Assembly: GCA_900762805.1 (NCBI GenBank)
Contig: CAAFHY010000196.1
Span: 1 to 6,188 of the forward strand
Source: Oscillospiraceae bacterium
GTDB lineage: Bacteria > Bacillota > Clostridia > Oscillospirales > Ruminococcaceae
Direction of reading: 5' to 3'
DNA length: 6,188 nt
Under the pieces are notes generated by a model. It did no database searches, was not told the DNA's origin, and worked only from the letters and a program-made list of their open reading frames with translations. Shown here piece after piece: positions 1 to 5,282 of this stretch. The translations under genes and the position numbers were made by a program. Each line of letters opens with the position of its first letter. Positions within the stretch are counted from its first letter, which is position 1.

Positions 1-11
1 GCTACGGCCCC
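1..11 (-). tRNA. Probable 5' end of a tRNA gene, cut by the window edge
   Basis: Read on the minus strand, the last 11 bases are GGGGCCGTAGC. This fits a seven-base acceptor strand (GGGGCCG), the conserved U8 and A9, and the first two bases of a D stem. It lies about 25 nt downstream of the predicted start site of a perfect consensus promoter, a common layout for tRNA genes. Many bacterial tRNA-Ala genes begin in a similar way, but the anticodon is outside the window, so identity is not assigned. Eleven bases are too few for proof; this is an inference from position and pattern. Confidence 0.45.
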
Positions 12-16
12 TATGC

Positions 17-33
17 GGCGGCTTCCTGCCGCC
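17..33 (-). other. Leader hairpin between promoter and the presumed tRNA
   Basis: A perfect six-base-pair stem (GGCGGC with GCCGCC) closes a five-base loop. On the minus strand no T-run follows, so it is not a convincing intrinsic terminator for the DUF3842 operon. It starts about three bases after the predicted start site and ends five bases before the presumed tRNA, so it would form the 5' leader trimmed from the precursor. This role is inferred. Confidence 0.4.
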
Positions 34-42
34 TGTATTCTG

Positions 43-71
43 ATTATAGCCGAGCCGCCGTCAACTGTCAA
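43..71 (-). promoter_or_regulatory. Perfect consensus sigma-A promoter reading out of the left edge
   Basis: On the minus strand TTGACA (66-71) and TATAAT (43-48) are separated by exactly 17 bp. Both hexamers match the housekeeping consensus at every base. The -35 box is just inside the 3' flank of the DUF3842 coding region, whose stop codon falls in the spacer. The predicted start site is near position 36. Promoters this close to consensus usually drive stable RNA genes, which agrees with the tRNA-like start at the edge. Confidence 0.8.
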
Positions 72-528
72 GCTCCGTATCGCCCCCGACAGCCGGATGC
101 TTGCCTGTCAGGCGCCGGGCAACGGCCGCCACGCGGGCGGCGGCATCCTCCACCAGCTCAGAGAGCGGCCTGTCGGCCACACCGGCCACGATGGTCTCGC
201 AGCGGTTAAAGGGGATGAGCACGCGCGCCTCCCCGGCGCGCGCTACGGCGGCCGCCATGCGCCCGTTGACCTCGCCCAGCATCGAATCGGCTACGACGAT
301 CCCCACCGGCCCCGCCACGATATCGGCGCGGCGGCAGGCCACGACGACGGCGTTTTCTCCGGTCGCCGCCTGGTCGGGCTGCGCCTTCATCATGCCGGCC
401 GTGGCGGCGCTGTTGGTGCCGACGGCGCGGATAACGGCATCGGGCAGCCGGCTGCGGAGGGCGGCGATCAGCTGGTTGCCGAGCTTGCCGCCCTGCCCGT
501 CGATAACAAGGATCTCCGGCCTGTCCAT
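61..528 (-). CDS. DUF3842 family protein, function unknown
   Basis: The 155-residue product matches what I recall of the DUF3842 family, small proteins common in Clostridia. It has a glycine-rich start (IDGQGGKLG, residues 9-17) that follows a hydrophobic strand and resembles a nucleotide-binding loop. Further conserved-looking stretches are VGTNSAATAGMMKA (36-49), ATGENAVV (55-62), GPVGIVVADSMLGE (73-86) and LIPFNRC (104-110). There is no signal peptide or membrane segment, so it should be cytosolic. The ATG lies three bases after the thioredoxin stop and has no good ribosome binding site of its own, so translation is probably coupled to thioredoxin. The tail after about residue 140 is polar and probably not conserved. 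No biochemical role is known to me. Linkage to thioredoxin and a nucleotide kinase-like gene suggests, but does not show, a redox or nucleotide link. Confidence 0.85.
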   Translation of the reverse strand: MDRPEILVIDGQGGKLGNQLIAALRSRLPDAVIRAVGTNSAATAGMMKAQPDQAATGENAVVVACRRADIVAGPVGIVVADSMLGEVNGRMAAAVARAGEARVLIPFNRCETIVAGVADRPLSELVEDAAARVAAVARRLTGKHPAVGGDTELDS

Positions 529-531
529 GGG

Positions 532-834
532 CTAATCGAGCATGGCAAGGATATCGGCCTTGGGACAGACGCCGACCGAACGGCCGCTCTCCTCGCCGCC
601 CTTGAAAACAAGGAGGGTCGGGATGCTCATGACGCCGAAGCGGGCCGCCAGACCCGGCTGCTCATCGACATTGACCTTGCAGACGGTGAATTCGTCATTT
701 TCCCCGGCAATCTCATCGACTACGGGCGAAAGCATACGGCAGGGGCCGCACCAGGCCGCCCAAAAATCGACCAGCACGGTTCCGTTGGCCTTGATGACCT
801 CGTCAAAATTCTGCTCTGTGAGTTCTATGATCAT
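532..834 (-). CDS. trxA: Thioredoxin
   Basis: This 100-residue protein is a complete single-domain thioredoxin. It carries the canonical active site WCGPC (residues 28-32) preceded by VDFWA, the DEIAGEN helix, the VNVDEQP strand-turn (55-60), and the cis-proline loop SIPT (Pro72). It is a cytosolic dithiol reductant that is oxidised on target disulfides and reduced by a thioredoxin reductase. The start is supported by AAGGAAA (841-847) six bases upstream of the ATG. It sits 21 bp after the kinase-like gene and three bases before DUF3842, so the three are probably one transcript. Possible clients include NrdD, encoded nearby. Two extra cysteines (Cys52 and Cys90) lie outside the active site; Cys90 replaces what is usually a non-cysteine position in the GxxPK segment. 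There is no signal sequence. Confidence 0.95.
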   Translation of the reverse strand: MIIELTEQNFDEVIKANGTVLVDFWAAWCGPCRMLSPVVDEIAGENDEFTVCKVNVDEQPGLAARFGVMSIPTLLVFKGGEESGRSVGVCPKADILAMLD

Positions 835-855
835 AGTAGGTTTCCTTTCCGGTTT

Positions 856-1470
856 TTATTCGCCGTCGTTCACCATGCGGGCGATCGACGACACGATCTG
901 CTTGATTGGTACATTGGAGGTATTGACGCAAATGTCGTAATTGAGCGGATCGCCCCACTTCTGTCCGGTGATGAATTCATAATACCGGGCACGGTCGCGG
1001 TCGATATCGCGGATATGGCGGCGCAGCTCCCGGTCGCTCATTTCCTCCTCGCCGACCGGCGCCTTGGCGCGGCAGCGGGCCATCTTGAATTCCTCGGTCG
1101 CATAGACAAACAGCCGCAGCGGCTGCTTGTCGCACAGGATATAGTCGGCGCAGCGGCCAACGATGACACAATCGCCCTTTTCGGACATTTCCCGGATGAT
1201 ATTGTGCTGCTCCTGATAAATGGCGCTGCTCTGGACAAGCTGCGGGCTGCTGACCGGATAAAACGAATGGCCGATGGTGATGGGATAAACGATCGACGGA
1301 GCCTTTTCAACGATGCGCTGAACGTATTCCTCGGCCAGCTCGGTCTTTTTGGCGATTTCCGAAACGATTTCGTTGTCATAATAGGCGAAGCCGAGCTTTT
1401 CGGCAAGGCGCTTGCCGAGCTCGCGCCCGCCGCTGCCGAACTGCCTGCCGATGGTGATGACCTTTGACAT
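856..1470 (-). CDS. Cytidylate kinase-like P-loop protein
   Basis: The 204-residue product belongs to the cytidylate kinase-like family (Pfam Cytidylate_kin2 type), common in anaerobic Firmicutes and separate from classical Cmk. The N terminus has a glycine-rich phosphate loop, ITIGRQFGSGGRELG (residues 5-19), then YYDNEI (30-35). VIVGRCADYIL (102-112) follows a beta strand. An arginine-rich lid-like helix (about 146-163) leads to YYEFITGQKWGD (163-174), a typical signature of the family. The start at 1470 is chosen over an in-frame ATG at 1560. A strong AGGAGGG lies seven bases upstream, the family begins at the MxxVITIGRQ stretch, and the longer frame would begin upstream of the promoter. 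Nucleotide phosphorylation is plausible from the fold, but the substrate is unknown. It is first in a cluster with thioredoxin and DUF3842. Confidence 0.88.
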   Translation of the reverse strand: MSKVITIGRQFGSGGRELGKRLAEKLGFAYYDNEIVSEIAKKTELAEEYVQRIVEKAPSIVYPITIGHSFYPVSSPQLVQSSAIYQEQHNIIREMSEKGDCVIVGRCADYILCDKQPLRLFVYATEEFKMARCRAKAPVGEEEMSDRELRRHIRDIDRDRARYYEFITGQKWGDPLNYDICVNTSNVPIKQIVSSIARMVNDGE

Positions 1471-1477
1471 TTTTCTG

Positions 1478-1484
1478 CCCTCCT
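1478..1484 (-). promoter_or_regulatory. Ribosome binding site that fixes the kinase-like start
   Basis: AGGAGGG lies seven bases before the ATG at 1470. It is the strongest Shine-Dalgarno match in the window and decides against the in-frame ATG 90 bp upstream. Confidence 0.85.
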
Positions 1485-1514
1485 GCTTGAATGTTTGATT
1501 TAAGGGACATTTAT

Positions 1515-1543
1515 AGTATACCACTTTTGTCGGTTTTTCGCAA
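1515..1543 (-). promoter_or_regulatory. Sigma-A promoter of the kinase-trxA-DUF3842 cluster
   Basis: On the minus strand TTGCGA (1538-1543) and TATACT (1515-1520) are separated by 17 bp. The predicted start is near 1508, giving a leader of about 38 nt before the ATG. The region is AT-rich against its surroundings. The -35 edge overlaps a perfect palindrome (1542-1557), so the promoter may be controlled. Confidence 0.72.
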
Positions 1544-1557
1544 GCCGGATCCGGCTT
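1542..1557. repeat. Perfect 16-bp palindrome at the -35 region
   Basis: AAGCCGGATCCGGCTT is fully self-complementary over 16 bp. It overlaps the two upstream bases of the predicted -35 box, a position suited to an operator. It is not a terminator: no T-run follows on either strand. A related split version (GCCGGA, five bases, TCCGGC) sits just before trxB. No regulator family is recognised from it. Confidence 0.6.
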
Positions 1558-1644
1558 CAAGGGGTCCGAAAACGGCCGGCGCGGAAGGGCAGACTGCGGT
1601 CAGCGACGTGCAGCCGCGCCGATCATCCGGCCGAAAAAGCCGCA

Positions 1645-1667
1645 CGCGAAGGGGCGATCTGCGCCCC
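1645..1667 (-). terminator. Possible intrinsic terminator after trxB
   Basis: Beginning one base after the trxB stop, GGGGCG and CGCCCC form a perfect six-base-pair stem with a five-base loop. The following bases on the minus strand are TTCGCG, so the U-tract is weak, although a run of five T occurs about 12 bases further on. The position directly behind the stop codon and the new promoter downstream support a terminator; the poor T-run lowers confidence. Confidence 0.45.
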
Positions 1668-1668
1668 G

Positions 1669-2574
1669 TTATAAGCCAAGATAGCTGTTGGCCGCCAGCG
1701 CCGCGACGGCGCCGTCGGCCGCCGCGGTGGTGAGCTGGCGCACCGCCTTGGCGCGGCAGTCTCCCGCCACAAAAATGCCGGGGGTGGCCGTCAGGCAATC
1801 CTCCCCCGCGGCGGCATAGCCGCGCGCATCGAGCGGCAGGACGCTGCCGAACGGCTCGTTCTGCGGCAGCAGGCCGACAGCCAAAAACAGCCCGTCGAGC
1901 GGCAGGTCATACGCGTGGCCGTCGCTCCGCCGGTACAGCCGCACACCGGTCAGCTCGCCGGCGCCGAGATAGGCCGACACCGTCGTGCCAAGCAGCAGCT
2001 CGACATTGCTGCGCTCCATCAGCTGCCGCTGCAGCTGCCCCTCGCCGGTCAGATGGTCAAGATCCTGAATAACATAGACCCTCCTGCTGGTTTCGGACAG
2101 CAGCAGCGCCTCCTGCAGCGCCGAATTGCCGCCGCCCACGACGCCGACCGTCTGCCCCTGATAGAAGGCGCCGTCGCAGACGGCGCAGAAGGAGATGCCG
2201 TTTCCGATGAAGCTTTCCTCTCCCGCAAGGCCCAGCAGGCGGTGCCGGGTGCCGGCCGCGATGATGACGGCGCGTCCCACGAAATCACCCCCGTCGGTCA
2301 CGACGGTCTTGCACTCGCCGTCAAGGATCGAAAGCACCTCGGCCGACTCGACCTCGGCGCCCTGCTCCAGCACCTGCCCGACCAGCTTTTCGGCAAATTC
2401 GTTGCCGGTCACGCTGAAAAAGCCGGGAATGTTTTCAACCTTCGGTGAAAAGGTGATCTGGCCGCCGAAGGCGCCCTTTTCAATCACCAGCACGCTGCGG
2501 CCGGCACGCCGCGCGTAGAGCGCGGCCGTCAGCCCGGCCGGGCCGCCGCCTACCACGATAATATCATAAACCAT
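1669..2574 (-). CDS. trxB: Thioredoxin reductase-like flavoprotein with atypical pyridine-nucleotide site
   Basis: The 301-residue product has the full layout of low-molecular-weight thioredoxin reductases. An FAD-binding GGGPAG is at residues 9-14. The redox pair FCAVCDG (Cys130 and Cys133) and the second dinucleotide fold GVVGGGNSALQEA (144-156) follow. The C-terminal FAD motif is GIFVAGDC (266-273) with RQ at 279-280. Normal length is about 305-315. The start at 2574 is supported by AAGGAG five bases upstream and by the usual MxYDIIVVGGGPAG beginning; an ATG 57 bp earlier would add an unconserved extension. The HRRxxFR segment that binds the NADPH phosphate in classical TrxB is absent: after the strand RRVYVI comes QDLDHLTGEGQL. 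It may therefore use NADH or reduced ferredoxin, as known for some clostridial TrxB relatives. Likely partners are the nearby thioredoxin and the redoxin domain of NrdD. Confidence 0.9.
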   Translation of the reverse strand: MVYDIIVVGGGPAGLTAALYARRAGRSVLVIEKGAFGGQITFSPKVENIPGFFSVTGNEFAEKLVGQVLEQGAEVESAEVLSILDGECKTVVTDGGDFVGRAVIIAAGTRHRLLGLAGEESFIGNGISFCAVCDGAFYQGQTVGVVGGGNSALQEALLLSETSRRVYVIQDLDHLTGEGQLQRQLMERSNVELLLGTTVSAYLGAGELTGVRLYRRSDGHAYDLPLDGLFLAVGLLPQNEPFGSVLPLDARGYAAAGEDCLTATPGIFVAGDCRAKAVRQLTTAAADGAVAALAANSYLGL

Positions 2575-2587
2575 CTTTGCTCCTTGT

Positions 2588-2604
2588 GCCGGACCTGATC
2601 CGGC
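2588..2604 (-). other. Inverted repeat just upstream of the trxB ribosome binding site
   Basis: GCCGGA and TCCGGC form a perfect six-base-pair stem around a five-base loop, ending two bases before the trxB Shine-Dalgarno. A TATAAC on the minus strand (2606-2611) could be a -10 box, which would place the start site inside the repeat, but no good -35 accompanies it. It could be an operator or a leader hairpin. It resembles the palindrome at 1542-1557. Confidence 0.45.
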
Positions 2605-2643
2605 TGTTATAAAATGGCCGCCGGGCCGCATCCGCGCCCCGGC

Positions 2644-2683
2644 GGCAGCTTTTCTGTTTCCCGCGCGCTCCCGGTCAGCTGCC
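2644..2683 (-). other. Long-range inverted repeat in the trxB leader region
   Basis: GGCAGCT (minus strand, 2677-2683) can pair with AGCTGCC (2644-2650) across about 26 bases. The same GGCAGCTG segment (2676-2683) could instead pair over eight bases with CAGCTGCC at 2707-2714, the 3' arm of the upstream hairpin. The two pairings exclude each other, as in attenuators, but GCAGCTGC-type words are themselves palindromic, so chance is possible. Confidence 0.3.
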
Positions 2684-2702
2684 CGCAGCCGGATAATCGG
2701 AT

Positions 2703-2721
2703 AAAAGGCAGCTGCTCTGCC
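2703..2721 (-). terminator. Possible intrinsic terminator downstream of nrdD
   Basis: On the minus strand GGCAG, a five-base loop and CTGCC form a five-base-pair hairpin followed directly by TTTTAT. It lies about 100 bp after the nrdD stop and would separate nrdGD from trxB. The stem is short and the T-run only four, so it may be partial. Confidence 0.4.
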
Positions 2722-2755
2722 GCCCTCCTTTGGGCAAACGGCTGAGCCGGAGGGC
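2722..2755. repeat. Inverted repeat with internal hairpin in the nrdD-trxB gap
   Basis: GCCCTCC (2722-2728) and GGAGGGC (2749-2755) are perfectly complementary. Inside, CGGC-TCA-GCCG and TTT-GCCC-AAA (minus strand) could form two small arms, giving a compact three-way shape that directly precedes the possible terminator. The remainder of the 2575-2820 gap is very GC-rich, with further small inverted repeats (for example 2770-2782) and no credible gene. I recognise no known RNA family. Confidence 0.4.
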
Positions 2756-2820
2756 TGTTTTCCGCCCTTGCCGCACGGCGGCGCTTCCCTGCCCGCCGGG
2801 CCGCGCCTGCGGGCGCCCTC

Positions 2821-5193
2821 TCAGCCGGCGATGAACCGCTTGATGTCGGCAAGGCTGGCGTACCGGGCCGTCTCGCCGTTCTTCACAACGACAAGAGTCG
2901 GTGCCTGCCGCACGCCGTACTGTCTGGCGAGGTCGGCGTTCTCGTTGGCGTAGATCTTCTCATACGGGATGCCCGCTTTATCAAGGCTGGCGCAGGCCAC
3001 CTTGCAGTTGGGGCAGGTAGCGGTGGCAAACAGCAGCACCCGATCCTCCCCGGCCGCCGGCGCAGACGGCGCAGGCGCTTCCGCTTCGGCGTGCCCGGCG
3101 GCATGGCTGTGCTTGAATACCGAATGCTCGATGTCATAGACGCGGCGGGACTTATATTCCTCGGTCTTGCCGTCATTCCAGTTCTGCACCGGACGGTAAT
3201 AGCCGGTGATGCGGGAGTAGACCTCGGTCGGCTCGCCGCAGTGCGGGCATTGGAACGCCTCGCCGGTGATATAGCCGTGGTTCTTGCAGACCGAATAGGT
3301 CGGCGAGATGGTGTAGTAAGGCAGCTTATAGTTCTCGGCGATCTTGCGCACCAGCTTGGCCGCCGCCCGCCAGTCGGGCAGCTTTTCGCCGAGGAAGGCG
3401 TGGAAAACGGTGCCGGAGGTGTAGAGCGTCTGAAGATCGTCCTGAATGTCAAGAGCGTCGAAAACGTCGCTCGTAAAGCTGACCGGCAGGTGCGACGAGT
3501 TGGTGTAATACGGCGTTTTGCCGTCCTGCGAGGCGGTGATGATGTCGGGATAGCGCTTCTTGTCGTGCTTGGCAAAGCGGTAGGAGGTCGATTCAGCCGG
3601 GGTGGCCTCCAGATTGTAGAGGTCGCCGTACTGCTCCTGATAGTCGGACAGGCGCTCGCGCATATGGTTGAGCACGTCCTTGGTGAACTGCTGCGACTCC
3701 TCGTGTGTCAGATCCCTGCCGAGCCATCTGGCGTTGAGGCAGGCCTCGTTCATGCCGACCAGTCCGATGGTCGAGAAGTGGTTGTCAAAGGTGCCGAGAT
3801 AGCGCTTGGTGTAGGGATAAAGCCCCTCATTGAGCAGGCGGGTGATGACGGTGCGCTTGGTCTTGAGAGAGCGGGCCGAAATATCCATCAGCTTGTCGAG
3901 GCGACGGTAGAATTCCTCCTCCGTCTTGGAAAGGTAGGCGATGCGCGGCATATTGATGGTGACGACGCCGATCGAGCCGGTCGATTCGCCGCTGCCGAAG
4001 AAGCCGCCCGACTTCTTGCGCAGCTCACGCAGGTCGAGCCGCAGGCGGCAGCACATGCTGCGCACATCGTTCGGCTCCATATCGCTGTTGATATAGTTGG
4101 AAAAATACGGCGTGCCGTACTTGGCGGTCATTTCGAACAGCAGCTTGTTGTTCTCGGTCTCCGACCAGTCAAAGTCCCGCGTGATGGAGTAGGTCGGGAT
4201 GGGATACTGGAAGCCGCGGCCGTTGGCATCGCCCTCGATCATCGTCTCGATGAAGGCGCGGTTGATCATATCCAGCTCTTTTTTGCAGTCGCCGTAGGTG
4301 AAATCCATCTCCTTGCCGCCGACGATGGCCGGCAGCTCGGCAAGATCCTTGGGGACCGTCCAGTCGAGGGTGATGTTGGAGAAGGGCGCCTGCGTACCCC
4401 AGCGGCTGGGGGTGTTGACACCGTAGATGAACGACTGGATGCAGTTCTTGACCTCGTAGTAGGAGAGATTGTCGGCCTTGACAAAGGGGGCGAGATAGGT
4501 GTCAAAGGAGGAAAAAGCCTGCGCGCCCGCCCATTCGTTCTGCATGATGCCGAGGAAGTTGACCATCTGGTTGCAGAGAGATACCAGATGCTTGGCCGGA
4601 GCCGACGTAATCTTGCCCGGCACGCCGCCCAGCCCCTCCTGGATCAGCTGCTTGAGCGACCAGCCGGCGCAGTAGCCGGTGAGCATCGAAAGATCGTGCA
4701 GGTGGATATCGGCGTTGCGGTGGGCGTTGGCGATCTCCTCGTCATAAATCTCGCTCAGCCAGTAATTGGCGGTGATGGCGCCGGAGTTGCTGAGGATAAG
4801 ACCGCCCACCGAATAGGTGACGGTGGAATTCTCCTTGACGCGCCAGTCGGTCAGCTTGACATAGCTGTCCACCAGCTTTTTGTAGTCGAGCATGGTTGAC
4901 TGCATGTTGCGCAGCTTCTCGCGCTGCTTGCGGTAGAGGATGTAGCACTTGGCCACATCGGCATAGCCGGCCTGCACCAGCACCGCCTCAACGCTGTCCT
5001 GAATTTCCTCGACGGTGATGCGGCCGTCCTTGACCTTGGGGGAGTAATCGGCCGTGACCTTGAGGGCCAGCAGGTCGATGATATCCGGGTTATACTCTTT
5101 ATCGAGCGCCTCGAAGGCCTTGGCGATGGCGCCGCTGATCTTTGTGATGTTGAAATCCACGGCACTGCCGTCGCGTTTGATAACTTTATACAT
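2821..5193 (-). CDS. nrdD: Anaerobic ribonucleoside-triphosphate reductase with C-terminal redoxin domain
   Basis: This 790-residue class III reductase makes deoxynucleotides by glycyl-radical chemistry in the cytosol. Residues 1 to about 93 are an ATP-cone (YKVIKRDGSAVDF start), which allows allosteric control by ATP/dATP. The catalytic barrel spans about 100-630. Cys175 (GYCAGWSL) and the Cys381-Cys382 pair (RSMCCRL) are the likely substrate-face and thiyl-radical cysteines. A zinc-site candidate is Cys636, His639, Cys649 and Cys652, just before the glycyl radical loop SRITGYY with Gly664. After an Ala/Pro/His-rich linker (about 695-717), residues 718-790 form a redoxin domain with CPNC (727-730) and a cis-proline segment QAPT (Pro765). 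The start is fixed by AAGGAG five bases upstream and the ATP-cone. The fused redoxin suggests reduction by a thioredoxin-type system rather than formate. nrdG lies upstream with 89 bp between. Confidence 0.96.
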   Translation of the reverse strand: MYKVIKRDGSAVDFNITKISGAIAKAFEALDKEYNPDIIDLLALKVTADYSPKVKDGRITVEEIQDSVEAVLVQAGYADVAKCYILYRKQREKLRNMQSTMLDYKKLVDSYVKLTDWRVKENSTVTYSVGGLILSNSGAITANYWLSEIYDEEIANAHRNADIHLHDLSMLTGYCAGWSLKQLIQEGLGGVPGKITSAPAKHLVSLCNQMVNFLGIMQNEWAGAQAFSSFDTYLAPFVKADNLSYYEVKNCIQSFIYGVNTPSRWGTQAPFSNITLDWTVPKDLAELPAIVGGKEMDFTYGDCKKELDMINRAFIETMIEGDANGRGFQYPIPTYSITRDFDWSETENNKLLFEMTAKYGTPYFSNYINSDMEPNDVRSMCCRLRLDLRELRKKSGGFFGSGESTGSIGVVTINMPRIAYLSKTEEEFYRRLDKLMDISARSLKTKRTVITRLLNEGLYPYTKRYLGTFDNHFSTIGLVGMNEACLNARWLGRDLTHEESQQFTKDVLNHMRERLSDYQEQYGDLYNLEATPAESTSYRFAKHDKKRYPDIITASQDGKTPYYTNSSHLPVSFTSDVFDALDIQDDLQTLYTSGTVFHAFLGEKLPDWRAAAKLVRKIAENYKLPYYTISPTYSVCKNHGYITGEAFQCPHCGEPTEVYSRITGYYRPVQNWNDGKTEEYKSRRVYDIEHSVFKHSHAAGHAEAEAPAPSAPAAGEDRVLLFATATCPNCKVACASLDKAGIPYEKIYANENADLARQYGVRQAPTLVVVKNGETARYASLADIKRFIAG

Positions 5194-5227
5194 GCTTGCT
5201 CCTTAAACCTCTGCTTTTCTTAAATCT

Positions 5228-5249
5228 TAAGTTTTATGTTAGTTTTATG
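5228..5249. repeat. Two tandem 11-bp units in the nrdG-nrdD spacer
   Basis: TAAGTTTTATG is followed immediately by TTAGTTTTATG, which differs at one of 11 positions, so the unit equals about one helical turn. It lies in the AT-rich part of the 89-bp spacer, about 25 bp upstream of the nrdD ribosome binding site. No good promoter hexamer pair or terminator is visible in the spacer, so nrdD is probably co-transcribed with nrdG. The role of the repeat is unknown. Confidence 0.4.
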
Positions 5250-5282
5250 CCGTGAAACCGCCGGCCGCGCCCGCTTTGGCCG

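Noticed and set aside
13..1467. A 484-codon plus-strand open frame
   Set aside because: It runs antisense across three convincing genes and the spacers between them; its low-complexity composition marks it as a shadow.
1542..1557. Palindrome as an intrinsic terminator of trxB
   Set aside because: It has no T-run on the minus strand, lies over 100 bp from the trxB stop, and overlaps a good promoter; a better-placed hairpin occurs at 1651-1667.
1471..1560. Upstream ATG giving the kinase-like protein 30 more residues
   Set aside because: The extension overlaps the promoter, is not conserved in the family as I know it, and the later ATG has an excellent ribosome binding site.
2575..2631. Upstream ATG giving TrxB 19 more residues
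   Set aside because: The extension covers the inverted repeat and the ribosome binding site, and the family begins at the MVYDIIVVGGG stretch.
2607..2852. An 81-codon minus-strand frame between nrdD and trxB
   Set aside because: It overlaps the end of nrdD, is Ala/Arg/Pro-rich low complexity, and has no clear ribosome binding site or known family.
3091..4899. A 602-codon plus-strand open frame opposite nrdD
   Set aside because: It lies wholly antisense to a well-supported NrdD, shows no recognisable domain and has the mirrored composition expected from GC-rich codon use on the other strand.
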